From positions 62,001 to 126,000 of the forward strand of contig JAAXCX010000004.1 in assembly GCA_013036105.1 (NCBI GenBank): 64,000 nucleotides of DNA, in the 5' to 3' direction. This document shows, in pieces, positions 45,154 through 53,032 of this stretch. This stretch comes from Vulcanimicrobiota bacterium. GTDB taxonomy: Bacteria > Vulcanimicrobiota > Vulcanimicrobiia > Vulcanimicrobiales > Vulcanimicrobiaceae. The notes below the pieces were generated by a model. That model was given only the letters and a program-made list of their open reading frames with translations. It had not been told where the DNA came from and made no database searches. The number at the start of each line of letters is the position of its first letter. Position 1 is the stretch's first letter. Both the position numbers and the translations under genes were made by a program.

Positions 45154-46236
45154 TTGAGGAGGTACTTTAATGGACTTGATTGTTGCCTTAGCTATCATCG
45201 TCGGAATCGACATTCCGCCGACCGTAGGATAAATCTCACGAAAGAAATTCCAAATCCGCTAACGCCACGGGCTAGCAGCCAGCGCACAATTTCGCTTGGA
45301 GCAAACCTTTCGCGGCTAACAAAAGCCGTGATTGAGCAGCTTCACGATCCGACTTTAGTCGGCGATTCCGGCTTGGAAAGATCGATTGAAGTGCTGCTCG
45401 ACCGGCTCTGTATGTCGGTGAACCTCTCGAAACCAGTCGGCCTGAGCAATTGGGCGGCGCGAGAGGGCGATCGGCTTGGGACCACCCGCGCCGGCGAACT
45501 TGCGTCCGCTGCCGTACATGTAGTGGCCGGCGAAGCCGCGCGCTTCGAGCTCGACCACGGACGCATGCTGGCATTCATGGAAGTGCTGCGTTCCGAAATC
45601 ATGTCGGCATTGGCCTCGAATAAAAACGGCGCGCGCGAAGAGCCGCCTGAATACTCCGAAAGCACGCGTGCTCTGCTGGCGATGTTGGGCGAACGGGACG
45701 CGGCGACGTGCTGCCATTCCCGCGCCACGGGCGAATGGGCTCGCCGGTTGTGCGCCGCGATGGCAATTCCGCCCGAGAGAGCCGAGTTGATAAAGCTCTG
45801 CGCGGTCTTGCATGACATCGGAAAGATTTCGACGCCCGAGGCCATTCTTTTTAAGCGCGGTCCCTTTACGGAAGACGAGTGGGCAATCATGCGCGACCAT
45901 TCGGCAACTGGACAGCGAGTGTTGGACCAGATACCGACCTTGGCAAAATGCGCCCTGATCGTAAGGGCACATCACGAGCGCTGGGACGGCACGGGTTACC
46001 CCGACGGCTTGGCCGGTGAAAATATTCCGTTTGAAGCGCGCGTCGTCGCCGTAGCCGACGCCTTCCACGCGATGATCAGCGAACGTCCGTACCGCAAGGC
46101 CATTCCTCCGCGTCAGGCGCTGGAAATATTAGAAGCGGGCCGCGGCACGCAGTGGGACGCTGCCGTGGTAGACGCGATGCTAGGCCTGTTCAGGAAGTCG
46201 CGCGAGCGCCAAGAGGTCCACGCTTCGAGCGCCTAG
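45154..46236 (+). CDS. HD-GYP domain c-di-GMP phosphodiesterase
   Basis: The C-terminal 190 residues form an HD-GYP domain: the HD pair and lysine in LHDIGKIS, MRDHSATGQRVL, HHERWDGTGYPDGL (the GYP motif) and VAVADAFHAMISERPYRKA. These hydrolyse cyclic di-GMP. The N-terminal 150 residues are helical (SIEVLLDRLCMSVNLSKP) and could be a dimerising sensor. The frame is open from TTG 45154, but the first 25 residues read poorly. GTG 45328 is an alternative start, and a frameshift from the strong start at 45170 is possible, so the 5' end is uncertain. A terminator follows the stop. Confidence 0.85.
   Translation: MRRYFNGLDCCLSYHRRNRHSADRRINLTKEIPNPLTPRASSQRTISLGANLSRLTKAVIEQLHDPTLVGDSGLERSIEVLLDRLCMSVNLSKPVGLSNWAAREGDRLGTTRAGELASAAVHVVAGEAARFELDHGRMLAFMEVLRSEIMSALASNKNGAREEPPEYSESTRALLAMLGERDAATCCHSRATGEWARRLCAAMAIPPERAELIKLCAVLHDIGKISTPEAILFKRGPFTEDEWAIMRDHSATGQRVLDQIPTLAKCALIVRAHHERWDGTGYPDGLAGENIPFEARVVAVADAFHAMISERPYRKAIPPRQALEILEAGRGTQWDAAVVDAMLGLFRKSRERQEVHASSA
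45170..45232 (+). CDS. Candidate 20-residue hydrophobic peptide gene
   Basis: ATG 45170 is preceded by a perfect AGGAGG (45157-45162) with seven-base spacing, the best Shine-Dalgarno in the window. The frame encodes a 20-residue peptide with a hydrophobic core (LIVALAIIVG) and an end IDIPPTVG, then TAA. It is out of frame with HD-GYP. It may be a signalling or leader peptide. Alternatively it is the true N-terminus of the HD-GYP gene separated by a one-base frameshift. Confidence 0.45.
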   Translation: MDLIVALAIIVGIDIPPTVG

Positions 46237-46259
46237 CCAAAGCCATCCGGGTTGTGGGC

Positions 46260-46290
46260 AGGGCGCACCGCGGGGTGCGCCCTTTGCTTT
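46260..46290 (+). terminator. Rho-independent terminator after HD-GYP
   Basis: AGGGCGCACC (46260-46269) and GGTGCGCCCT (46274-46283) form a perfect 10-bp stem with a four-base loop. It is followed by TTGCTTT. It lies 23 bases after the HD-GYP stop. Confidence 0.88.
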
Positions 46291-46308
46291 GTGCCAGCCA
46301 GTTGGCAC
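46291..46308. promoter_or_regulatory. GTGCCA-N6-TGGCAC inverted repeat
   Basis: GTGCCA (46291-46296) and TGGCAC (46303-46308) form 6-bp arms just after the terminator and 22 bases before the next start codon. The arms match those of the palindrome at 30967. It may be an operator for the downstream gene. Confidence 0.3.
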
Positions 46309-46330
46309 TCCGAAGCCCCATACTCGCATC

Positions 46331-46780
46331 ATGGAGTACCTGATCGGCGCGGGAGCCATTTTAGAGACCGGCGAGGCGGCCAAAGTCACGGCGGCAATGC
46401 TTCATGCCCGCGTCGACGCCATGCTGGCTCGATCGGTCAAGGCCGCGGCTGTGGACTTTGACGGAGTCTCTCCGGAGGGGTTGCGCCGGCTACTGGTCCT
46501 GATTCCCGGCTGCAATGCGGGCCTGTTCCGTTCGCGCGTGACCCATCCGCTTATCGAGCGGGGCACGTGCTCTCTAGCCGACGTGCTCTCCATGCTTGCC
46601 GCGGCGGCCCCAGCGCCCGAGGTTCATCTCTTCGCGCACTGGTTGCCCGACGGGGCAACGTGCGCCGCCTTGGCCAAGCGCGGGATCGAACTGGTCGTTC
46701 ATCCCTTGGAGAGCATTGAATCCGCGGCGGTCGTCGCCGGCCAGCGGCATACCCGCTGGAAGGCGGCCCGGGCAGCGTAG
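46331..46780 (+). CDS. Unknown soluble alpha/beta protein
   Basis: From ATG 46331 the product has 149 residues. It reads as alternating helices and strands (AAKVTAAMLHARVDAMLARS, AAAVDFDGVSPEGLRRLLVL, EVHLFAHWLPDGATCAALAKRGIELVVHP), a compact Rossmann-like pattern. It includes Cys-containing loops IPGCNAGLF and GATCAAL. There is no signal peptide. It lies just ahead of the response-regulator operon, with a 41-base gap, and may belong to it. No family is recognised. Confidence 0.6.
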   Translation: MEYLIGAGAILETGEAAKVTAAMLHARVDAMLARSVKAAAVDFDGVSPEGLRRLLVLIPGCNAGLFRSRVTHPLIERGTCSLADVLSMLAAAAPAPEVHLFAHWLPDGATCAALAKRGIELVVHPLESIESAAVVAGQRHTRWKAARAA

Positions 46781-46821
46781 TTCAGCCCCCTCTAAGGGTG
46801 AGCACCCACCATCAGTCATAC

Positions 46822-47505
46822 ATGCCCGATATGCAACCGACTCGCATCGCGGTGGTCGACGACGACCGCTTCGTCCGCGAAATGCTCGAACTCGGCCTCT
46901 CCCGCGAAGGCTTCATTGTGAAAACCGCCGCCGACGGCGTCGCAGCACTGCAGCTCGTGCGCGAGTGGGCGCCCGAAGCGATCGTTCTGGACGTCATGAT
47001 GCCGAAGATTGACGGCCTAGCGCTGCTGCCGAAGCTCCGGGAAATCACGCAGTGTCCGATCCTGATGCTGACCGCTAAAGGCGAAACCGCCGACAAAGTC
47101 GCGACGCTCGGCGCCGGCGCCGACGATTATTTGGTCAAGCCGTTTATCTTCGAAGAACTCATCGCACGCCTGCAAGCGAAACTGCGGCGGCCTCAACTGA
47201 TCGAAGAACAAGTCCTACGCTGGCACGATGTAGCGATTAACCCCGATACGCGCGAGGCGTGGCACGGCCGTGATCCGCTCGATCTCACGCAGAGGGAATT
47301 CGATTTGCTTTCAGTGTTCATGCGCGAGCCGCGGCGCGTCTTCAGCAAAGATCACTTGCTCGAACTCGTCTGGGGACACGATTTTGAAGGCGGTCCGAAT
47401 ATCGTTGAAACCTACATTTCTTACTTGCGCGCGAAAATCGACCGGCCGGATCAAGGTTCATTCTTTCGTACGGTGCGCGGCGTCGGCTACGGCCTGGCGC
47501 AATAA
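46822..47505 (+). CDS. OmpR-family response regulator
   Basis: The 227-residue regulator has a receiver domain with the acidic pair IAVVDDDRF, phosphorylation Asp57 in VLDVMMPKIDG and the Thr/Ser and Lys switch residues (LMLTAKG, LVKPF). A winged-helix DNA-binding domain follows (about 130-227, LTQREFDLLSVFMREPRRVF and NIVETYISYLRAKI). ATG 46831 or GTG 46798 could also start it. Three bases separate its stop from the sensor kinase gene, and that gene overlaps a TonB-type receptor gene, so all three are one operon. It probably controls its own receptor. Confidence 0.95.
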   Translation: MPDMQPTRIAVVDDDRFVREMLELGLSREGFIVKTAADGVAALQLVREWAPEAIVLDVMMPKIDGLALLPKLREITQCPILMLTAKGETADKVATLGAGADDYLVKPFIFEELIARLQAKLRRPQLIEEQVLRWHDVAINPDTREAWHGRDPLDLTQREFDLLSVFMREPRRVFSKDHLLELVWGHDFEGGPNIVETYISYLRAKIDRPDQGSFFRTVRGVGYGLAQ

Positions 47506-47508
47506 GCG

Positions 47509-48999
47509 ATGCGCAGCTCCCTGGCCTCCCGTCTGGCGGGTCTTTACACGCTGCTGCTCGGGATCACGGTATTTCTGGTCATCGTCGCCTCCTCGATCGC
47601 ACTGATTTATGAACTCAATGGCTTTAGCCGCGACATCATCATCGCCAAGCACGACGAAGCGCGCTACTTAGTCGATCAATACCATATGCAGGGTGTTAGT
47701 CTTACGAAGGCGGCGCCGGACGTCGCGCGCGATCTGAGCGGCATTGGTTTACAAATTGCCGTTTTCGATAAGAAGGGAAAATACTTGGCCGGCGACCGCA
47801 CGTTGCGGCCGCCCGTGCTCGCTCGCATTCTCAGCGGACGTGCCGAAATCGCGCGTCCGCCCGGCGAGTCGCGAGCGGGAGGTTTTGGACCGTTTCCGCT
47901 TCCGCTCCCGAGCGGTCGTCCGCAGATAACGATTCGTCGCGGGCTCGGTTTTGACGCTTCTCCGGGACGCCCCGATTTTCGGTATTTGATTGAGGTCGAT
48001 GGCGGATTCGTAGCGTTCATGCCATCGCCTTGGATCATCTTTGCGAACTTAGGGCCGTACTGGCTGATCATCGTTTCCATCGGCATCGTTGCGATCTTGC
48101 TCTCGTGGTTTATCGGCCGCGTCTTTTCCCGTCACGCGCTCGCGCCGCTGACCGAAGTCACGGGCTCGCTGCAGGCGCTTGCGCTGGGCGATTACACGCA
48201 GCGCAGATTTATCGCAGCCGGCGGTGACGAGATCGCGCAGTTGACCGAAGCCTACAACGATGCGGCTGCCAGCGTCGCGAGCGCGATGGACGAACGAAAA
48301 AATACCGAAGCCCGCATGCGCCAATTTGTAGCCGACGCGGGTCACGAGCTGCGCACGCCGCTGACCGTTATCGCGGGCTACATCGACGTTCTGCGCCGCG
48401 GGGCGATCGAAGAACCGAAGGTCGCCAAGCAGATCTTGGCTACGATGTCGCTTGAAAAAGAACACATGCGCGGTTTGATCGATCGCTTGATGCGATTGGC
48501 GCGCATGGATGCGGAGGCGCCGCCCGAACCGATGCCGATCGACGTGCGGGAATTCTTGCGCGACCAGTCCGATGCAGCGCGCAGGCTCGACGAACAGCGC
48601 CATATCGACTACAGCGTCGAGGGCGTCAAAGAGATTTTCGCCGATCGGGCCGAGCTGGGCGAAGCGTTTTGGAATATTCTTGAAAACGCCCTGAAATATG
48701 CGCCCGGAGCTCCGGTGCACTTGCGTGCAGCCGCCGAAGGTGAAGAAGTCGTGCTGACCGTCACCGACCAAGGGCCCGGAATGACCGAAGGCGAGCGGCT
48801 GCATGCCTTCGAGCGGTTCTATCGCGGAGACGCGCGCGGCGAGATGCCGGGCACCGGTTTAGGCCTGGCGATTGCCAAACGGGCGGTCGATCGAGCCGGA
48901 GGGACGATTCGCATCGATAGCGCGCCGGGGCATGGAACGACCGTGACTATCCGCCTTCCTCAGGTATTTCCCAAGGGTGAAGTGGTAAAAGAATCTTGA
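47509..48999 (+). CDS. Membrane sensor histidine kinase
   Basis: The 496-residue kinase has a first membrane helix (about 10-33) and a periplasmic sensor of about 140 residues with a Pro/Arg-rich loop. A second helix follows (about 178-202), then HAMP, the HisKA phospho-acceptor His279 in ADAGHELRTPLTV, and HATPase boxes N (ILENALKYAPG), G1 (VTDQGPGM), F (FERFYRG) and G2 (GTGLGLAIAKRAV). It pairs with the response regulator upstream. Its TGA overlaps the ATG of the receptor gene in the sequence TGATG, implying translational coupling. The stimulus is unknown but may be the receptor's ligand or occupancy. Confidence 0.96.
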   Translation: MRSSLASRLAGLYTLLLGITVFLVIVASSIALIYELNGFSRDIIIAKHDEARYLVDQYHMQGVSLTKAAPDVARDLSGIGLQIAVFDKKGKYLAGDRTLRPPVLARILSGRAEIARPPGESRAGGFGPFPLPLPSGRPQITIRRGLGFDASPGRPDFRYLIEVDGGFVAFMPSPWIIFANLGPYWLIIVSIGIVAILLSWFIGRVFSRHALAPLTEVTGSLQALALGDYTQRRFIAAGGDEIAQLTEAYNDAAASVASAMDERKNTEARMRQFVADAGHELRTPLTVIAGYIDVLRRGAIEEPKVAKQILATMSLEKEHMRGLIDRLMRLARMDAEAPPEPMPIDVREFLRDQSDAARRLDEQRHIDYSVEGVKEIFADRAELGEAFWNILENALKYAPGAPVHLRAAAEGEEVVLTVTDQGPGMTEGERLHAFERFYRGDARGEMPGTGLGLAIAKRAVDRAGGTIRIDSAPGHGTTVTIRLPQVFPKGEVVKES

Positions 49000-51900
49000 T
49001 GCGACGCCTCATAGCCTTTCTGTTGACCTTCACGCTCATCGCGACGTTGACGCCTGCCGCTCGCGCGCAGTCCGACACGGGCGAAATTTGGATTACGGTG
49101 CAAGATGCCGGTTCGAAGGCGCCGGTCATTTTGGCGCGCGTCTTGCTCGACGGTCCGGTGGTCACCACCGAATACACGGGCAACGACGGCAAAGTCCACT
49201 TCATCGACGTGCCCGATGGAATCTATCGCGCGCGCGTTTTCGCGCGCGGCTTTCAGGCTGTGACGTCGCAGAACTTCGAAGTGACCAACGGGCGTTCGGT
49301 TACGGTCGCGGTCGAATTGGCTCAGTCAACGGCCTCGCCCCTGCGCACGATTGCATCGGTCGTGTCCAAATCGACGGCAACAGTTTCGACGACAGCCGTC
49401 ACGGCCACTAGCGCCCAGCGTAAACTCTCCGATACACTGGCTGACGCCCTCGGCACGCTTTCGGGCGTAAACTTGACGACCTCGAGCAACGACAGCGATG
49501 CGACGCAAACCATATCGCTTGAGGGCCAGGATGCCAGTCAAACCGCACTTTCGGTCAACGGTATCCCGCTAAACGCGCCCGGCTCGGCCGGGAATGTCCG
49601 CGCGATCAATTCAGATCTGTTCACTGGGGCGAACGTTTCGTTCGGTCCGCAAACTGGTGGATTTGGCGGCGGCGGCGTCGGCTTCTCCACACTGCAGCCG
49701 ACGCTCTCATGGCAGAGCGAGTTTTCGCTCTCGGCGGGCAGCAACGGCAAAAACAATTATCTGGCGTCGGAGAGCGGCTCTATCGGGAAGCTCGGATTTG
49801 CGTTCACGCATACGTTCCGCGCCACACCAAGTCTCCTTGACGGAATGACGTTCCTCGACGCGAGCGGCTTGACATATAGCCACAACGGCGACCGCAACAG
49901 CACCGGAACGCTGCTCAACCTGCGCTATCAGTTAACTGAGGCGCAGACGCTCAGCGCGCTGTATATGCACTCGGTCAACTCAGCCAACATGGTCTGCACG
50001 CAGTTTACAGGGCCCGTGCCCTGCGGATACGGCCCGGATAATACGTTGAACACGAATTTCGATCTCTATTCGTTGACGGACAACGCGCTTATCGGAGACA
50101 CGCAAGTTGCGGCGTCATTTTACGGGACCCGCTCCACCTCGCTCAACGATATGCTGAACCGCTTCGTGGGCGGCGTCGCGGAGCCCACCGGCACGCAGTC
50201 GGCGAATTATTCCAATGGTTTTACGCTTAACGCCACACTGCCGGCGCGCGACAGGCATACGATTTCGATTACCGCCAACACCAGCAACAGCCGGAGCGCT
50301 TTTACGCCTTTGGTTGCTGCAGCAGCTCCGTATACGTTCAACGGCCAGAGCAATAGCTATTCGTCGGTCACGGTCAACGACTCCATTCGCGCGAATCCGA
50401 AACTGCGGTTCAACGATTCGATTGGGATAAGCCGTTCGAGCACCGGACCCGGCACCTTACTTTTGGGCCTCAGTACGAACTGGGCGCCGACCACGAGCGA
50501 TACCTACGCGTTCAGTTATAACATCGGCGGCAGCGGAGCGCGTCTGGGGCGTGAAGGTGTCCTTTCAGACCCCGCCCAGTTGCGCTTTGACTGCAACGGC
50601 GCCGTCGCATTCGGCAGCGCGCCCGGGGATAATGCAACCGCAAACTCATCGACGTCGGCGCGATTGAGCTACAGCCACAAGATGAACGGCGGTCTCATCA
50701 GCGCGCAAATTTATCGCCAGACGCAGAACGGCGTCGTGCTGCCGGTCGATGTGAACGGCACGGCTCTGGTGGGCAGCGGCATTTTTCCGCCGAACTATTT
50801 CGCTATCGCGCAAAACACGTACGTCAACGAGTGCGGCGTCCCCGTCGTGAGCGCCTTCGGTCCGCAAAACACATATTTCTCAACGCCCATTTCGGGCGTG
50901 CAGCGCGTCTATGAAGGCTTCCAACTCAACGGCTATTTCACGCTGGGAAGCCTCGTTATAGAACCGTTTTACGATACGCAGGTCGCGATGGCTAACAGCA
51001 GCGATCCTCGCTTCGTCAATCCGTTCGCGATCACGGTCTCGGGGGCTCAGCTCCCGAACGTGCCGCTCCATCGCGCTGGGCTGACACTGGACTACAAACC
51101 GCCGCGCTCCGCCTTCGAATGGCTGGCGAGGGCCAATTACACCGGCAGCAACAATTCGCAGAATTTGCCGGCCTATACGACGGTGGACGCCGGAATTAAT
51201 TATCACGCATCGCGCGGCGACCTCACGTTTGCCGCGAGCAACATCACCAACGCCTACGGCGGTATCTTTGCAACCTCGCAGGGCGCCGTGCCGTATGTCA
51301 CGCAAGCCGGAACGATCATCTCGACAGTGGCGCGGCCGAACCCGCCCAGGCAGTACTCGGTCACCTACACCGTGCGCTTCGGTCAAAACGTGCCGCAAAA
51401 TTCGGCGTCATCGAGTCTAGCGTCGGCCATCGGCGGAGGAGAAGGCGGAGGCCCCGGCGGTCCGGGCGGCCGCGGCGGAGCGGGCGGCGCGTTCTTCCGC
51501 CAGCTGACGCAACTTCCGCAAAGTCCGCCCTCGAATCCGTTTGCGGTCAATTCGGCGACAGCACTGTGCACTGCAGATTCGCAAAAGATCGTGCAGCCGG
51601 TTTTGACTGCGCTCAAAACGTACACGTCGCAAATCGAAGCAGCCAAGACTTCGGCAGGGTATCCGGCGACTGCGCCGCCGCCGCCGGTCATCCCGGGCGT
51701 CTCGGTACAGTATCACCCGCTGGGCACGACGTACGCGCTTTCGATCTCGACAACCAAGACGGCGCTGTTGCGACCGGTATTCACCTGCTCGACGTTCCAC
51801 ATCGCCGATCAGCAGACGGCGGACCAGCGCAAGCTCTACACCGAGCCAAACGCCGGCATATTTGCCGCGCCGACGCTGACGTTCATGCCTTCGGTCGGGC

Positions 51901-52517
51901 TCTATCTCGCGCGCACGCCACCGGCGCCGGGCGCGGAAACGTTCCGCACGTATAAGTTGCCGGCAACGCCACCGAAGATCGCGTTTGTTTACAACCCGAA
52001 GAGCCCGACATGCACGACCGCGCAGATGCGTTCGACGGCGCAAGCGGCGGTTGCGGAACTGCAAGCGCATTTTGCCAAGGGAGCAGCCGCTCCGGATTGG
52101 ACGATCACGGCGAACACGGCTAAATCCGGGACGTGGTACGCGCTCGTGCCTGAAGATATTACCTGGGTTCCCGCGCTGATCAATTGCGGACGTGTTGCAT
52201 CGGCGGCGCGCGACGATCTCACGAAACTCGGTTGGGACGGAGCGAATCCGCCGAGCTTGAGCTACTCGCCGGCGCTCGGATTATATCTGGTTACCGGCGG
52301 TTTCCAACGTCAGGGCGGCCCGAACGCCCCGAACAGTTCACCCGGACCCAATGGTCAGCGGCGCACGGGCGGCGGCGAAGGCGGCGGCGGTTTCGGCGGC
52401 GGATTCCTTGGCCCGATCTTTGGCGGTCAGCGCCGTGCGGGAGCCAGTCCGTCTCCGTCGCCCGCGCCGGCCGCATCGGCATCACCCGCACCGGCACCCA
52501 CGGCGAGCCCGCGCTAA
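48999..52517 (+). CDS. TonB-dependent-receptor-like protein with long C-terminal extension
   Basis: The 1172-residue protein has a signal peptide (about 1-24, ending ARAQ). A CarboxypepD_reg-like domain at about 28-110 contains ILARVLLDGPVVTTEYTGND. The plug (about 130-230) contains QTISLEGQDASQTALSVNGIPL, and the barrel runs to about residue 800 (QYSVTYTVRFGQ). After the barrel, about 365 extra residues begin with a Gly-rich linker (GGGEGGGPGGPGGRGGAGG). They then form a domain with four cysteines, and end in Gly- and Pro/Ala/Ser-rich repeats. The ATG overlaps the kinase stop. Where the extension lies is unclear. Ligand is unknown. Confidence 0.87.
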   Translation: MRRLIAFLLTFTLIATLTPAARAQSDTGEIWITVQDAGSKAPVILARVLLDGPVVTTEYTGNDGKVHFIDVPDGIYRARVFARGFQAVTSQNFEVTNGRSVTVAVELAQSTASPLRTIASVVSKSTATVSTTAVTATSAQRKLSDTLADALGTLSGVNLTTSSNDSDATQTISLEGQDASQTALSVNGIPLNAPGSAGNVRAINSDLFTGANVSFGPQTGGFGGGGVGFSTLQPTLSWQSEFSLSAGSNGKNNYLASESGSIGKLGFAFTHTFRATPSLLDGMTFLDASGLTYSHNGDRNSTGTLLNLRYQLTEAQTLSALYMHSVNSANMVCTQFTGPVPCGYGPDNTLNTNFDLYSLTDNALIGDTQVAASFYGTRSTSLNDMLNRFVGGVAEPTGTQSANYSNGFTLNATLPARDRHTISITANTSNSRSAFTPLVAAAAPYTFNGQSNSYSSVTVNDSIRANPKLRFNDSIGISRSSTGPGTLLLGLSTNWAPTTSDTYAFSYNIGGSGARLGREGVLSDPAQLRFDCNGAVAFGSAPGDNATANSSTSARLSYSHKMNGGLISAQIYRQTQNGVVLPVDVNGTALVGSGIFPPNYFAIAQNTYVNECGVPVVSAFGPQNTYFSTPISGVQRVYEGFQLNGYFTLGSLVIEPFYDTQVAMANSSDPRFVNPFAITVSGAQLPNVPLHRAGLTLDYKPPRSAFEWLARANYTGSNNSQNLPAYTTVDAGINYHASRGDLTFAASNITNAYGGIFATSQGAVPYVTQAGTIISTVARPNPPRQYSVTYTVRFGQNVPQNSASSSLASAIGGGEGGGPGGPGGRGGAGGAFFRQLTQLPQSPPSNPFAVNSATALCTADSQKIVQPVLTALKTYTSQIEAAKTSAGYPATAPPPPVIPGVSVQYHPLGTTYALSISTTKTALLRPVFTCSTFHIADQQTADQRKLYTEPNAGIFAAPTLTFMPSVGLYLARTPPAPGAETFRTYKLPATPPKIAFVYNPKSPTCTTAQMRSTAQAAVAELQAHFAKGAAAPDWTITANTAKSGTWYALVPEDITWVPALINCGRVASAARDDLTKLGWDGANPPSLSYSPALGLYLVTGGFQRQGGPNAPNSSPGPNGQRRTGGGEGGGGFGGGFLGPIFGGQRRAGASPSPSPAPAASASPAPAPTASPR

Positions 52518-53032
52518 CGCTCGGTTGAAGTGCCTGCGAGGCGGGCGCGATCGACCATCTCTTTCATACGCGGATGGTCGCCGGGAATCGTCGTGACCCA
52601 TTTTTCGAATTTGGGGACCGGCTGACAGACCCGAAAGAGAAAGTACCAGACGTTCATCTCGCCCATGAACTTGAATCTGCGTTTGATATCCGCGCTGAGC
52701 GCGGCATACGTTGGAAACGACTGGAGATACTTTTCGAAACCGCCGTGCGCCTTGTCAAGATCGAGCAGCGTCTGTGCGTTATGCAAAGTCGCGCGAATTT
52801 TTCGAGCGCTGTGCAAAATGCCCGGCGCGTGCAGCAGACGATCGACGTCACCCTCCGTATACGCCGCTACTTTCGCGGCATCGAACCAGTCGAACGCTTC
52901 GCGAAACGATTCCCAGCGCTGCGCAATCGAGGCCCAACTGAGGCCGGCTTGGAAGACGGCGCGCGTCATAACTTCTAAATAATCATTCAAGGCCGGGGAT
53001 TCGACCTGTCCGGGGATGGTCGAATGCGCCAC
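52514..53032 (-). CDS. DNA-3-methyladenine glycosylase I-like (Tag/HhH-GPD superfamily) protein
   Basis: The 172-residue protein aligns by eye with the Tag family: YLEVMTRAVFQAGLSWASIAQRWESFREAF matches the fQAGLSW..I..R...F..AF signature. DWFDAAKVAAYTEGDVDRLL and a helix with GILHSARKIRATLHNAQ match the next blocks. The Zn-binding Cys/His ends of true Tag are not seen. It may therefore have a different base preference or be a structural relative. It is co-transcribed with the M20 amidohydrolase, whose stop overlaps this start by one base. The 3' end overlaps the receptor gene by four bases. Confidence 0.8.
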   Translation of the reverse strand: MAHSTIPGQVESPALNDYLEVMTRAVFQAGLSWASIAQRWESFREAFDWFDAAKVAAYTEGDVDRLLHAPGILHSARKIRATLHNAQTLLDLDKAHGGFEKYLQSFPTYAALSADIKRRFKFMGEMNVWYFLFRVCQPVPKFEKWVTTIPGDHPRMKEMVDRARLAGTSTER

